64,000 nucleotides of DNA from Bacteroidales bacterium (GCA_012837935.1 DUQG01000007.1:1-64000); one strand, 5' to 3'; counted from the stretch's first letter, positions 28,781 through 39,983 are shown. A program made the numbers and translations. Notes: generated by a model not told the origin, from the letters alone.

Positions 28781-29294
28781 TACATTAGTCGGGTACTACG
28801 TACCTTAACAACAAGTTGCATAGGAGCGTATCCTTTGTAGTTGTCGTGGATTGCAAGAATATAAGGACATTGCCGTTTCTCCCGATATCTATCGAGGACG
28901 GCATTGTCCGTAATTTATTATACACAATGCGGTTGCAAAAACCGCATTGTGCCTTGTGATCCTATAATTTTTGCCCGTAGGGCATCTATATCAATAGAAT
29001 GAAATTTATCAGTCAATTATTTTCCCGTAGGGAATATATCCCCTACGGGGAATATTGGTATTCTTGGATGCGTTTCTATTGATATTAATTTTCTACGGAA
29101 AATTAAATAAAAGACAATCAGCTAATCACTTTAATCTAAAATTCATTGTGGTATGTTACTACAATATATTTGAAACTATGCAAGCTAAAGGGGAACTCCG
29201 ACTTTTATTCGGACAACAATTGGCAGTTTCTTTAGTTGTTTAATAATGAAGAAGGTAAAAGAAAAAGATTTTAATAGTTTAACAGAAAAAGGCA
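28781..29294. repeat. Cluster of palindromic repeats
   Basis: No gene supported. At least three hairpins: 28865-28909 (GGACATTGCCG facing CGGCATTGTCC, enclosing a CCCGATA/TATCGAG palindrome), 28923-28951 (CACAATGCGGTT with AACCGCATTGTG, perfect), and a nested element at 28970-29097 with arms ATATCAATAGAA (28988-28999) and TTCTATTGATAT (29074-29085) around CCCGTAGGG/CCCTACGGG (29024-29049). A 62-codon plus-strand frame at 29055 crosses the repeats and is not credible. Confidence 0.65.
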
Positions 29295-29323
29295 TTGAAT
29301 TTTAAAATATTATTGTATATTTG
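29295..29323 (+). promoter_or_regulatory. Promoter of the 2076-residue protein gene
   Basis: TTG (29295-29297), 18-base spacer, TATATTTG (29316-29323). It lies inside the 5' extension of the reading frame, which shows that the ATG at 29364, not an earlier one, is the start. Confidence 0.6.
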
Positions 29324-29363
29324 TCAAATCATTATTAATTTTTTTTATTTAAATTTAATTATC

Positions 29364-32300
29364 ATGAGAAAAACCAACAAATTATGGCTAAGCCTATTTT
29401 TAATACTTGGGTTTAGCTTGCAAATGATGGCACAGACGCATGGTACTGCTGCCAAACCGTTGGTATCAACTGCTGAAAACCCAATATATTATTATATTGA
29501 ATCGGCAGGTGGTGCTTATGCGGGAAATGTAATACTGCCAGGTGATGCAGTAGGAGAAAAATTAAAGCACGATGCTTTAACTGAAGACAACAAGGAGAGT
29601 GCCAAGTGGCAAATTGTTCTTGAAGATGGTGTGCCAAAGCTTAAAAATGCCCAAACCGGCAAATATATGAGTGCAAGCCACACGTATGCTGACACAGGGG
29701 AACGTTTTGATGTGAGAATTTACACAGATCAAAACTATTATAGAATTTACAATTTTGGATTTACCCCTACAATTGCCTATAATAATAATCTGTTAGATAG
29801 GCAAGGAACACTAATTCCTGAAATGCAATGGTACTTTGTAGTTGAACCGGGAAGTGTAGCGAATTATAACGATGGAAAAGGTAATTACTACACTTTATAT
29901 GGTAGAAACGAACATACCGGAAGAAAATTAAACTCCATTACTTTTAAAGTTAACGATCAGCTTTTGAAAACTGTAAATATAGGTCAAACTTATTCAGGAG
30001 GAGCTTGTTATTTTGACAAAACAGCTGAAGTTGTTGAAGTAAAACCCGGCGATGCTTTATCGATAAGCTTTAACTGGACCGGAGCTTGGATGCATAACTT
30101 TGCATATGTGGATTGGGATAAGAGCATAAGTTTTGAAAATGAAGAGCGCTTAGGACATAATTCACTTGGACAAGATGGTGAAATGCAAAAACCAATTGTC
30201 TATACAGTTCCTACAGAACAAGCTCTTGGTGAATATAGATTAAGAGCAATGGTGGATTGGGATGGTGCCGGTTATAGTACGCCTAATCATGTGAACGGAA
30301 AGGATTTCTATGGTGGGGGCTCAGTAACAGATTTTACTCTACGTGTAACTAATACACCAAAACCACTTCCGCCTACACTACCGTTTGGTGCTAATACTGT
30401 TATAGTTAAAGGGGATGTTATTACCTTAACTCCTCCAGAGGGAGCTACGGTAAAATATACTACGGACGATACAGACCCGGCTACTTCTGCTACAGCTATA
30501 GAAGGAGCTACTATAACTGTATCTGACAATATGAAGCTAAGAGCTATTGCCGTAAAAGACGATGTTAATAGTGAAGAATTAGTAAGAGAGCTTAAAATCA
30601 TTGACATAACTTTAGGTAATGAGTATTATGTTGTATTCCAACGTTACGATGGAACATTAGCTTTGGAAGATATGGGAGACGGAGTTCCTATGACTACTCA
30701 GACTTTGGAGCTCGGAAAAGCAGAGCAACGCTGGATAGTTTCAAAAGGCGCTTCCGGAGCTCTTTATAAGTTAACTTCTCTTGCCGGAAATATTGTTTAC
30801 TGGGGAGGAGGTAAATTTACCGTATCAGCAACTCCTGCAGAGGATGCTGAAGTGGATCTACGCTTTTTAGTAACGACTAGTGAAGATGGATACACCGGCT
30901 ATGAAATTCAGCGTAAAGCTTCTACCAATATGGCTATGAACCCTATTGGTGGCTCGAAAGTAGGTAAAGAAATCGGTGAATGGTATCTCCGCGATGGTGG
31001 AAACGTGGTTAGATTTTTGTCCACAAAAGGATTGTTGCTTACAGAGATAGAAAAAGCACAAGCATTGCATGATAACGTACCGGTAGGTAATGAATTCGGT
31101 CAATATCCGGCTAATGCGAAAACTGACTTGCAAACAGCTATTGATGCTGCACAAGTAGAATATGACAAGCCTACCTCAGACGGAGATTTAGAGGCTATTA
31201 CTGCTATACAATCAGCAGTGAATACCTTTAAAACTACAATTAATGTAGATAAAAACACCTTAATCGGTGCTGACAGAAAATACAAATGGTACACTATCCG
31301 CAGTACCTCTACTCATGGGTATGTGAAAGATAAGGTAATTTCATCTACAGGTAGAGAGGAAGGTAACAAATTCACTTTCGAAAGCAAGTCAGATCCGGTA
31401 GAGGATGCACAGCTATTCCGTTTTGAGTTGGATGGTGATAAAGTGAAGTTGATTAATAAAGCAAACGGTAAATATATGGCTAAAAATGGAGCCATAGCTG
31501 CTGAAGGTGCTTTATTTGACTTGAATGTCTTAACTGACGGGTATTCATTTAATATCCAACCGGAAGGTGTTGACGCAATTCACGCTCAGCAACACAATGC
31601 TTTGATTGTAAACTGGCCGGGTGTTGCAGGTTCAGCATCAGCATGGGTATTTGACTTTGCATTTGAAGAAATAATTGGGCTTGGTAAACCTATAGTATCT
31701 ACAGCAGAAAAGCCTGTATATTATTATATTGAATCGGCATCTGATGGTTCTGTAGTCTTAAAAGCCGGAGAACGAAACTACTATTTAGGACATCTGGTTT
31801 ATGCACCGAGTGGCGACGATAATGTGCAGCTTAAACACGACATAATGGACATGATTCCAAGTGTTGATAATGCTCTTTGGCAATTGGTTTCTGTGGATGG
31901 AGTAACAAAACTTCAAAATAAAGGAACAGGTCTATTTATGGATGAAGCAAGATTTGGAAGAGTAACTACCACTTCAAGCTTTACTGCGGTACCACTCAAT
32001 GAACCTGCAACTCAATATGCCTTAAAAAACTCCAATCAAAAAAGTCCGGCTGTTGCATGGTACACAGAAGCAAGAGGTTTTTATTTAGACAGATGGGGTT
32101 CTTCAGCTCCTAACAGTCAAGTGGCATGGTTCTTCTTTGTAGAGCCCGAAAGTAAGGCAAATTATGATGAACTTTTAGTGGCTGCTGTTCAGGCAGATTT
32201 GTTGGCTAAGATAGAAAGCACGCAAGCAATTTTGGATAAGACATCTGAGGGTGAAGCTCCCGGACAGTTTACAACTGCTTCTCGTGAAGCTTTACAGGCT

Positions 32301-35300
32301 GTGATAGATGCAGCACAACTAGTTCATGACGATGAAGCTGCTACTATGTATCAATATAATAAAGAAATAGGAAAACTGAACGAGGCATCAAACGTTTATT
32401 TGCAAAGTGGTGTAAAACCAGTAATAAGCAATGATGAAACAACAAAATGGTATTTCATACAAGGCACACGTCCTGCAAATACCTATTTGACCAGTACAGG
32501 TGAAGGTGCAGCTATTTTAAGCAAAACCGTTATTCCGGATGATACTCAATTGTGGAAATTTGTTGAGAATACAAACGGTACAGCCAATGGCTTGGCTATA
32601 GTTAACAAAGCAACCGGTGAATATCTGGATGCAAATGCAACTAATGCTGTTAATTCGGTAGCTACTATGCCGGAAAATAATCTGCAACTGAAAATGAGCG
32701 ATATTTTCACGAATAAAGTGGCTCGTTTCTGGATTGAACATGCTGAAGGCTCGACACCGGCGTTCAGACTTCACGCAGGACAGACAAGTGTACTTAACTG
32801 GACAGGAAATGCTTATGACAATAGTAGTTGGCTGATTATGGAATATACTGCAGCATTAAAAGACTTCTTGCTTGCATCACTAAATAAAGCTAATGCTGTA
32901 CTTGGCACTGTTTCGGAAGGTGTTGTTTATACGGATGAGAATAAAGCAGACTTTACATTAAAAGTAGAGGCAGCACAAGTTGTATATGACAATCCGGAGG
33001 CAACAGATGCGGAACTGATTAGTGCAAAAGCTACATTGGATGAAGCATTTACTGTATATAAAGAAACCGCAGTAGTTAATCCTGAGTTGCTGGTATCAGA
33101 AAAAGCACGAAACCATAGATGGTACTGGATACGTAGTACTTCTACCCATGCTTATGCAGCAGATAAAGTAATTTCTGCAGGAACAAGAGCAATTGGTGAA
33201 AGATTTACTTTTGAAGCGAAAGCAGAAAAACCGAAAGATGAGCAATTATTTAGAATTGAGCTTACCGAAGACAAGACGAAGATTAAAAACTTGATAAATA
33301 AAGCCGGTGATACCTATATGGCGGCAAACGGTACAATTTCTGAAACAGAAGTGGCAGATAATGACTTTACACTTGAGTTGCTGAGTGATGGTGTTTCATT
33401 GAGGATTAAACCAACTTCATTAAATGAGCTCCATGCTCAAGAAGCCAATACTCATATTGTAAACTGGGCGGGTGATGCAGGTTCAGCTTCAGCTTGGAGT
33501 TTTGACTTCGCATTTGAAGAAATAGTTGGGCTTGCTAGACCTATAGTATCTACAGAAGAAAAGCCTGTATATTATTATATTGAATCGGCATCTGATGGTT
33601 CCGTAGTCTTAAAAGCCGGAGAACCAAACAACTATTTAGGACATCTGATTTATGCACCAAGTGGCGATGATAACGTACAGCTTAAACACGACTTGATGGA
33701 AACCATTCTTGATGCTTCAATAAGTGTTGATAATGCTCTTTGGCAATTGGTTTCTGTGGATGGAGTAACAAAACTTCAAAATAAAGGAACAGGTCTATTT
33801 ATGGACGAAGCAAGATTTGGAAGAGTAACCACCACTTCAAGCTTTATTCCTGTACCACTTAATGACCCCGTAACCCAATATGCTTTAAGAAACTCCAATC
33901 AAAAAAGTCCGGCTGTTGCATGGTACACAGAGGCAAGAGGTAACTATTTAGACAGATGGGGTTCTTCAGCTCCTAACAGTCAAGTGGCATGGTTCTTCTT
34001 TATAGAGCCCGGAAGTAAGGCAAATTATGATGAACTTTTAGTAGGTGCTATTCAGGCAGATTTGTTGGCAAAGATAGAAAGCACGCAAGCAATCTTAGAC
34101 ATGACATCTGAAGGTAATGTTCCCGGACAGTTTACAACTGCTTCTCGTGAAGTTTTACAAGCTGTAATAGATGTAGCACAAATAGTTTATGATGATGCTG
34201 AAGCTACTATAGATCAATACAATGAAGAAATAGAAAAATTAAAAGAGGCTTCAAACGCTTATCTACAAAGTGGTGTAAAACCAGTAATAAGCAATGATGA
34301 AACTACAAAATGGTATTTCATACAAGGTACTCGTCCTGCAAACACCTACTTGACCAGTACAGGTGAAGGTGCAGCTATTTTAAGCAAAACTATTATTCCG
34401 GATGATACTCAATTGTGGAAATTTGTTGAGAATACAAGCGGCACTGCTAATGGCTTGGCTATGGTTAACAAAGCTACCGGTGAATATCTGGATGCAAATA
34501 CAGCATACGATCAGGCAGTTAATTCGGTTGCTACTATGCCGGAGAATAATCTTCAATTGAAGATGAGCGATATTTTCACGAATAAAGTGGCTCGTTTCTG
34601 GATTGAACATGCTGAAGGCTCAACACCTGCTTTCAGACTTCACGCAGGAAATACAGCTGTACTTAACTGGACAGGTGGTGCTTATGATAACAGTAGTTGG
34701 CTGATTCTTGATTATAGTGTAGCATTGAAAGATTTCTTACTTGAGTCACTAAATAAAGCTAATGCTGTACTAGGCACGATTTCGGAAGGTATTGTTTATA
34801 CGGATGAGAATAAAGCAGACTTTACGTTGGAAGTAGAGGCAGCACAAGCTGTATATGATAATTCGGCAGCGACAGATGAAGAACTGATTAGTGCAAAAGC
34901 TGCATTGGATGAAGCATTTGCTGCATATAAAGAAACTGCGGTAGTTAATCCTGAGTTGTTAGTATCAACTGATCCAAGCGTTCTTAGATGGTACTGGATA
35001 CGTAGTACTTCTACTCATGCTTATGCAACAGATAAAGTAATTTCTGCAGGCACAAGAGCTGTTGGTGAAAGATTTACTTTTGAAGCGAAAACAGAAGAGC
35101 CGACAGATGAACAACTATTTAGAGTTGAACTTACAGAAGACAAGACGAAGATTAAAAACTTGATAAATAAAGCAGGTGATACCTATATGGCGGCAAACGG
35201 TACAATTTCTGAAACAGAAATTGCTGACAATGACTTTACACTTGAGTTGTTGAGTGATGGTGTTTCATTGAGGATTAAACCGGCAACTGCAAATGATATC

Positions 35301-35594
35301 CATGCTCAAGAAGCCAATACCCATATTGTAAACTGGAAAGGCGATGCAGGTTCGGCTTCAGCTTGGAGTTTTGACTTCGCACTTGAAACAACTAAAGTAA
35401 TAGATTCAACAAAAGAGTTGTTTGATAACAGCTATGTAATCAGATTGAATAATGGTATTATCACTGTTGATGGTGTAACCGAGTTTGAAGTTTACAGCAT
35501 TACAGGACAGAGAGTGAACGAAAAAGCAACATTAACAAGTGGTATTTACATTGTAAAAGTAAAAGAATTCACTCAAAAAATTATTGTAAAATAG
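29364..35594 (+). CDS. Giant modular repeat protein, T9SS cargo with tandem 617-residue units
   Basis: 2076 residues. Signal peptide ends MMAQ (about residue 23). N-terminal ricin-like module (KPLVSTAENPIYYYIESAGG), GEVED-like domain (about 165-325, GAWMHNFAYVDWDKS), chitobiase C-terminal-type domain (about 330-410, VKYTTDDTDPATSATAIEGA), then repeats. Nucleotides 31689-33539 and 33540-35390 are near-identical units of exactly 1851 bases (617 codons), each with ricin-like, FIVAR-like, ricin-like, FIVAR-like and ricin-like parts; half a unit precedes them. The end (FEVYSITGQRVNEKATLTSGIYIVKVK) is a T9SS type A sorting domain. No catalytic domain is visible. A cell-surface multivalent lectin or scaffold is my inference. 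Confidence 0.75.
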   Translation: MRKTNKLWLSLFLILGFSLQMMAQTHGTAAKPLVSTAENPIYYYIESAGGAYAGNVILPGDAVGEKLKHDALTEDNKESAKWQIVLEDGVPKLKNAQTGKYMSASHTYADTGERFDVRIYTDQNYYRIYNFGFTPTIAYNNNLLDRQGTLIPEMQWYFVVEPGSVANYNDGKGNYYTLYGRNEHTGRKLNSITFKVNDQLLKTVNIGQTYSGGACYFDKTAEVVEVKPGDALSISFNWTGAWMHNFAYVDWDKSISFENEERLGHNSLGQDGEMQKPIVYTVPTEQALGEYRLRAMVDWDGAGYSTPNHVNGKDFYGGGSVTDFTLRVTNTPKPLPPTLPFGANTVIVKGDVITLTPPEGATVKYTTDDTDPATSATAIEGATITVSDNMKLRAIAVKDDVNSEELVRELKIIDITLGNEYYVVFQRYDGTLALEDMGDGVPMTTQTLELGKAEQRWIVSKGASGALYKLTSLAGNIVYWGGGKFTVSATPAEDAEVDLRFLVTTSEDGYTGYEIQRKASTNMAMNPIGGSKVGKEIGEWYLRDGGNVVRFLSTKGLLLTEIEKAQALHDNVPVGNEFGQYPANAKTDLQTAIDAAQVEYDKPTSDGDLEAITAIQSAVNTFKTTINVDKNTLIGADRKYKWYTIRSTSTHGYVKDKVISSTGREEGNKFTFESKSDPVEDAQLFRFELDGDKVKLINKANGKYMAKNGAIAAEGALFDLNVLTDGYSFNIQPEGVDAIHAQQHNALIVNWPGVAGSASAWVFDFAFEEIIGLGKPIVSTAEKPVYYYIESASDGSVVLKAGERNYYLGHLVYAPSGDDNVQLKHDIMDMIPSVDNALWQLVSVDGVTKLQNKGTGLFMDEARFGRVTTTSSFTAVPLNEPATQYALKNSNQKSPAVAWYTEARGFYLDRWGSSAPNSQVAWFFFVEPESKANYDELLVAAVQADLLAKIESTQAILDKTSEGEAPGQFTTASREALQAVIDAAQLVHDDEAATMYQYNKEIGKLNEASNVYLQSGVKPVISNDETTKWYFIQGTRPANTYLTSTGEGAAILSKTVIPDDTQLWKFVENTNGTANGLAIVNKATGEYLDANATNAVNSVATMPENNLQLKMSDIFTNKVARFWIEHAEGSTPAFRLHAGQTSVLNWTGNAYDNSSWLIMEYTAALKDFLLASLNKANAVLGTVSEGVVYTDENKADFTLKVEAAQVVYDNPEATDAELISAKATLDEAFTVYKETAVVNPELLVSEKARNHRWYWIRSTSTHAYAADKVISAGTRAIGERFTFEAKAEKPKDEQLFRIELTEDKTKIKNLINKAGDTYMAANGTISETEVADNDFTLELLSDGVSLRIKPTSLNELHAQEANTHIVNWAGDAGSASAWSFDFAFEEIVGLARPIVSTEEKPVYYYIESASDGSVVLKAGEPNNYLGHLIYAPSGDDNVQLKHDLMETILDASISVDNALWQLVSVDGVTKLQNKGTGLFMDEARFGRVTTTSSFIPVPLNDPVTQYALRNSNQKSPAVAWYTEARGNYLDRWGSSAPNSQVAWFFFIEPGSKANYDELLVGAIQADLLAKIESTQAILDMTSEGNVPGQFTTASREVLQAVIDVAQIVYDDAEATIDQYNEEIEKLKEASNAYLQSGVKPVISNDETTKWYFIQGTRPANTYLTSTGEGAAILSKTIIPDDTQLWKFVENTSGTANGLAMVNKATGEYLDANTAYDQAVNSVATMPENNLQLKMSDIFTNKVARFWIEHAEGSTPAFRLHAGNTAVLNWTGGAYDNSSWLILDYSVALKDFLLESLNKANAVLGTISEGIVYTDENKADFTLEVEAAQAVYDNSAATDEELISAKAALDEAFAAYKETAVVNPELLVSTDPSVLRWYWIRSTSTHAYATDKVISAGTRAVGERFTFEAKTEEPTDEQLFRVELTEDKTKIKNLINKAGDTYMAANGTISETEIADNDFTLELLSDGVSLRIKPATANDIHAQEANTHIVNWKGDAGSASAWSFDFALETTKVIDSTKELFDNSYVIRLNNGIITVDGVTEFEVYSITGQRVNEKATLTSGIYIVKVKEFTQKIIVK
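31689..35390 (+). repeat. Two tandem 1851-base coding repeats
   Basis: The motif CCTATAGTATCTACAG starts at 31689 and again at 33540, exactly 1851 bases apart. The two units are highly similar throughout and in frame (617 codons). Many stretches differ by only scattered synonymous changes, for example the region around 32400-32500 against 34265-34360. Confidence 0.85.
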
Positions 35595-35620
35595 TTTAGA
35601 GATAGAATAGAGGTTAAAAA

Positions 35621-35646
35621 GAGCATCCGAAAGGGTGCTCTTTTTT
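35621..35646 (+). terminator. Terminator of the 2076-residue protein gene
   Basis: GAGCATCC, GAAA, GGGTGCTC (35621-35640) and six T. Stem and loop are identical to the terminator at 28753-28772. A second imperfect palindrome (GAGGGACTGGCT facing AGCCAGCCTCTC) follows at about 35660-35686. Confidence 0.9.
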
Positions 35647-35736
35647 GTTGCCTTATCGAGGGACTGGCTCAAAGCCAGCCTCTCGGTAGCTAAACCCGAT
35701 GTGTTTCTATTAGTTAAGGAATTAATTCACTGAAAA

Positions 35737-35767
35737 TTGGATAATTAAACGAAAAAGTGTATTTTTG
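35737..35767 (+). promoter_or_regulatory. Promoter of the GH95 gene
   Basis: TTG (35737-35739), 20-base spacer, TATTTTTG (35760-35767). ATG at 35814. Confidence 0.6.
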
Positions 35768-35813
35768 TAATTCTATATTTCTGAATAATCTAACAATTTA
35801 ATTATTTATTTCT

Positions 35814-38800
35814 ATGAAAAAATTATTTCTCTCCTTATGCGGAGCAGTCTTGCTTATGTTTGGACAATCGAGTGTCTCCGCTCAAACTATGCCGACAATT
35901 AGTACGGACGGCTCGGAAGTTTGGTACTACATTCAGTTTAAAAACGGGAAAGGCGTTATCCAGGATATGGGTGACGGCGCTAATGTGAGAACCAAAAATG
36001 CAGCAAAAGACAAAGCTGAACAACTTTGGAAAATAACAGGAAGTGAGGATGCGTATGTTTTCACTAACAAGTTGGGAAGAAAGCTGTATGTGAGTGGTAT
36101 GCTAAAATCCAGCTCCACATCGAGTTCTACATTCAAATTTGTTAAGTCAACGAATGCCACTTACGCACCGGCATGGATGCTACAACGAGTAGGCAGTAAC
36201 GGCTACTTAAACCAGTGGGGTGGAGCCGGAGTTGAAAAGGAAATTGGTGAGTGGACCGATCCGGCTGACCCCAATCAACCATTGGAGTTTGTTTTACCGG
36301 CGGATATGGGTTTCAAACCTGAAAAGCCAACAGAAGCAACTATTACCGGGACAACTACTGCACCGGAATCTAAGTTGTCGCTATGGTACACAAAACCGGC
36401 TACTGTTTGGATGACGCATGCATTGCCAATCGGGAACGGACAATTTGGTGGAATGGTGTTTGGTGGTGTTAAACAAGAAGAAGTACAGTTTAATGATAAG
36501 ACTTTGTGGAATGGCGATAAAACAAATTACGGGGCTTATCAAAACTTCGGAAGTGTATTTATCAATTCATTGGGAGTAACAGCTGTAGAAAATTATCGTC
36601 GCTCTTTGGATATTGAAAATGCTATCGCGAGTGTGGAATACGATGCTGATGGTGTACATTATACAAGAGAATACCTATCCTCTTATCCGGACAGTGCTAT
36701 AGTTATTAATTACACAGCTTCAGAAGCTGAAAAAATTAATATCGAAGTTTACCTTTGGGGTGCACATGACGAAAAACCAATCGTTGAGGGGAACACCATT
36801 ACTATTGCAGGAAAACTAAGATTGCTGAATTATTACGCTAACTTGACTGTAAAAAATAATGGAGGAACTGTTGAGATTATTAATGGTGTGTTGACTGTGA
36901 AAAATGCTAACTCTGCAATGATTGTACTTCGTGGAAAGACCAACTATTCACCCACAAGCACTACATACACATTTGATGTAGCGGCAGTTAAACCACAAAC
37001 TGACAAAATTGTAAATGATGCAATAGCGAAAGATTTTGCAACAATCAAAGCAGCTCATATTGCAGATTACAAATCTTTGTTTGACCGTGTGAAATTTGAA
37101 TTGGCAGGAACTGCTAACACTATGCCAACAGACGAGTTGATTACTGATTACAACAGAGCCTATGCTAATTTATTTTTGGAACAACTCTATTTCAATTATG
37201 GTCGATACTTATTAATCTCTTCAGCACGTGGAGTGGATAGCCCGGCTAACTTGCAAGGTATCTGGAACGACAAGAACTCACCACCTTGGAGCTCAGATAT
37301 TCACAGTAATATTAACGTGCAAATGAACTATTGGCCTGCAGAAAACACCAATCTTTCTGAATTGCACAATACGTTCTTAAACTACATCTACAACGAGTCG
37401 CAAATTCAGCCTCAGTGGAGACAAAACGCGAAAGATAGCGGTCAGACTAAAGGTTGGACGCTTTATACAGAGAATAACATCTTTGGATGGCACGGTGGAT
37501 TTATGCACAACTATGTGATTGCAAACGCTTGGTATGCTATGCATATGTGGCAGCACTATCGCTATACGTTGGATAGAGATTATCTGTTGAATACGGCTTA
37601 TCCGGTAATGAAAACTTGTGCCGACTTCTGGATGGAACGCTTAATTCAAGATAGAGGAAAAGCAAAAAGCACTCATATTTTGAAAAACTATGAGCCTGAT
37701 GGAACTTGGGTTTGTCCGGATGAGTATTCGCCTGAACATGGTCCGGGAAGAGAAGATGCTACAGCTCACTCACAGCAATTGGTTTGGGACTTGTTTAATA
37801 ATCTACTACAAGCAATGGATATTCTTGGCGACGATGTGGCACAAGATGCTGCCTTCAAAGCTGAGTTACAAGCTAAATTTGACAAATTAGATACGGGTTT
37901 GGGTATTGATGCTGACGGTCATCTTCGTGAATGGAAATATTCCGAAAAAACAGCCGGAGACTGGCGAGGACACCGACATATGTCGCATTTGATGGGATTA
38001 TATCCGGGTAACCAAATTTCTCCACTTATTGACCAAGAAATATTTGATGCAGCTGTAAAATCTATGGATGCGCGTGGTGATGCAAGTACAGGCTGGTCAA
38101 TGGGTTGGAAAATTAACCTGTGGGCTCGTGGACTGAACGGTAATCGCGCTCGTGTAATTTTAACTAAAGCACTTCGCCTTTCTACTTCTTTGGGTACAAA
38201 TGCCGGGGATGGCGGTATTTACCAAAACTTATTTGACTCGCATTCACCATTCCAAATTGATGGAAACTTTGGTGCAACAGCGGGTGTAGCAGAAATGCTG
38301 CTTCAAAGTCATATTGGAACTATTCAATTGCTACCGGCACTTCCCGATGTTTGGAAAGAAGGTTCTGTAAAAGGATTGAAAGCAATTGGTAACTTTGAAG
38401 TGGATATTAACTGGGAAAACGGTGTGATGACCGATGCCGTTATTACTTCTGTAGCAGGTCAGGAGTGTAAAATTAACTTCCCATACGCTAAGAATGCATC
38501 GATTATTAATCTATCTACCGGAACGAAAGTAGAAGTTACAGCGATAGATCTTAACACAGTCAGTTTCCCGACTATTGCAAATGTACAGTATAAAATTACT
38601 GCCGGACCAACTTGCGAAATGCCGGTTATTAGTCCTGAAAGTGGGAAATATACAGAAGACCAAACTATTACAATAACTTCCGGTACAGAGGGTGCTACTA
38701 TTTATTATACAACTGACGGTTCAACTCCAACAGCGGAATCGATTTTATATACGGAGCCTTTTGTTATCAGCAAAGCTATGGTAATTAAGGCGATTGCAAT

Positions 38801-39911
38801 GAAAGAAGGTTTTGCTGTAAGTAAAGTGGCAACAGCCGAGTATATGCTTGGAGATTATATGTTAAATATTTCTTTAAATACACAAGCTACACGTACAGAT
38901 CGAGCTGTGAATGCAGTGAAGTTTACAGGAGATGCGGGTGGCAAACTTGATGTTGCTACACCTAGAACACAACCACGTTATGTGTATAACAACCTTACTA
39001 ATAGTGCGATGGGATTTGCAAAGCCGGGTGAAACTCTTACACCTACTATCACTTATTTAGGAAGCTGGATGCACGGCTATGTGTTTGTGGACTATAAAAA
39101 TGACGGTGTTTTTGATACGGATTTGAATGAGGATGGTACACCAACAGAAAATTCAGACTTGGTTTCTTATTCTTATTATCAAGGTAAAAACAGTCAAGGA
39201 AATGACCCAGGCTCACAAAATCCGGGTGTAAATTCTCCTGCCTTCACTATTCCGGCGGACATAGTACCGGGAATTTATCGTATGCGTTATAAAGTGGACT
39301 GGGATAATGTTGACGCAGGTGGAAGTGTAAGTCAAAATAATCACATAGTAAATAATGGCGGAGGATTTGTGGATGTGTTGTTAAATATCCACGGTGAAAC
39401 TTCTCAAGTAAAAGTATTTAAGTCAAATGGTGATGTGTTGAAATCAGACAACACGACATTTGCTGATACAGAAGTTGCTTTTGGTTCAGAGATTGAATTG
39501 GTGCTGAGTCCCTCACAAGGATATGCTCAAAATGGAGTTATTGTAAAACACGGTTATTTGAAAAATTCTGAGTTTATTCGTGGCAATAGACAATGGCGTG
39601 TTGACACCATTCCGGCAAGTCAAATAATTGATAATAGAGTTACTATTCCTGCAGCTTATGTAGATGGTGATGTGGAAATAACTGTTAATTTTGAGGAAGT
39701 TTCGGGTGTGTATGATGTTGAATACGACTCAAACTTAACAATCAAAACTGACAAAAACTTGTTGAGTATTTCTACTCAAAAACCATCAGAAGTGAAGGTA
39801 ATTGATGTAGCCGGACGCACCATATTCCACGGAACTATTTCAGGAGTACGCATGTTCAATTTACAACCGGGAGTTTATCTTGTAAACAGAACAAAAGTTC
39901 TTGTACGATAA
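35814..39911 (+). CDS. GH95 family glycosidase (alpha-L-fucosidase type), T9SS cargo
   Basis: 1365 residues. Signal peptide ends VSAQ; a ricin-like module (about 28-165) precedes the GH95 catalytic region (about 187-940, opening [31 protein letters not shown]). Residues equivalent to the known GH95 catalytic set are present: N499 and N501 in [11 protein letters not shown]641 in [11 protein letters not shown]816 in QIDGNFG. A chitobiase C-terminal-type domain (about 940-1020), a GEVED domain (about 1030-1195) and a type A sorting domain (about 1300-1365) follow. It should remove alpha-1,2-linked L-fucose, though some GH95 enzymes prefer L-galactose. Secreted to the surface. Confidence 0.9.
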   Translation: MKKLFLSLCGAVLLMFGQSSVSAQTMPTISTDGSEVWYYIQFKNGKGVIQDMGDGANVRTKNAAKDKAEQLWKITGSEDAYVFTNKLGRKLYVSGMLKSSSTSSSTFKFVKSTNATYAPAWMLQRVGSNGYLNQWGGAGVEKEIGEWTDPADPNQPLEFVLPADMGFKPEKPTEATITGTTTAPESKLSLWYTKPATVWMTHALPIGNGQFGGMVFGGVKQEEVQFNDKTLWNGDKTNYGAYQNFGSVFINSLGVTAVENYRRSLDIENAIASVEYDADGVHYTREYLSSYPDSAIVINYTASEAEKINIEVYLWGAHDEKPIVEGNTITIAGKLRLLNYYANLTVKNNGGTVEIINGVLTVKNANSAMIVLRGKTNYSPTSTTYTFDVAAVKPQTDKIVNDAIAKDFATIKAAHIADYKSLFDRVKFELAGTANTMPTDELITDYNRAYANLFLEQLYFNYGRYLLISSARGVDSPANLQGIWNDKNSPPWSSDIHSNINVQMNYWPAENTNLSELHNTFLNYIYNESQIQPQWRQNAKDSGQTKGWTLYTENNIFGWHGGFMHNYVIANAWYAMHMWQHYRYTLDRDYLLNTAYPVMKTCADFWMERLIQDRGKAKSTHILKNYEPDGTWVCPDEYSPEHGPGREDATAHSQQLVWDLFNNLLQAMDILGDDVAQDAAFKAELQAKFDKLDTGLGIDADGHLREWKYSEKTAGDWRGHRHMSHLMGLYPGNQISPLIDQEIFDAAVKSMDARGDASTGWSMGWKINLWARGLNGNRARVILTKALRLSTSLGTNAGDGGIYQNLFDSHSPFQIDGNFGATAGVAEMLLQSHIGTIQLLPALPDVWKEGSVKGLKAIGNFEVDINWENGVMTDAVITSVAGQECKINFPYAKNASIINLSTGTKVEVTAIDLNTVSFPTIANVQYKITAGPTCEMPVISPESGKYTEDQTITITSGTEGATIYYTTDGSTPTAESILYTEPFVISKAMVIKAIAMKEGFAVSKVATAEYMLGDYMLNISLNTQATRTDRAVNAVKFTGDAGGKLDVATPRTQPRYVYNNLTNSAMGFAKPGETLTPTITYLGSWMHGYVFVDYKNDGVFDTDLNEDGTPTENSDLVSYSYYQGKNSQGNDPGSQNPGVNSPAFTIPADIVPGIYRMRYKVDWDNVDAGGSVSQNNHIVNNGGGFVDVLLNIHGETSQVKVFKSNGDVLKSDNTTFADTEVAFGSEIELVLSPSQGYAQNGVIVKHGYLKNSEFIRGNRQWRVDTIPASQIIDNRVTIPAAYVDGDVEITVNFEEVSGVYDVEYDSNLTIKTDKNLLSISTQKPSEVKVIDVAGRTIFHGTISGVRMFNLQPGVYLVNRTKVLVR

Positions 39912-39933
39912 GAAATACTTTATATAAACAAAA

Positions 39934-39957
39934 AGCGGCTTTAAGCCGCTTTTTTTG
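39934..39957. terminator. Bidirectional terminator
   Basis: AGCGGCTT-T-AAGCCGCT (39934-39950) followed by T on the plus strand, with A before it giving T on the minus strand. It serves the convergent GH95 and Smr-domain genes. Confidence 0.9.
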
Positions 39958-39983
39958 TTTTAGTCGCATCGGTGCGATTAACA

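Noticed and set aside
29055-29243. 62-codon plus-strand frame between the 804-residue gene and the 2076-residue gene
   Set aside because: It crosses palindromic repeats, has no family features and no promoter; composition is like the surrounding A+T-rich repeats.
30308-34610. Several minus-strand frames inside the 2076-residue gene
   Set aside because: They repeat with the 1851-base duplication and have no signals; they are shadows of the coding repeat.
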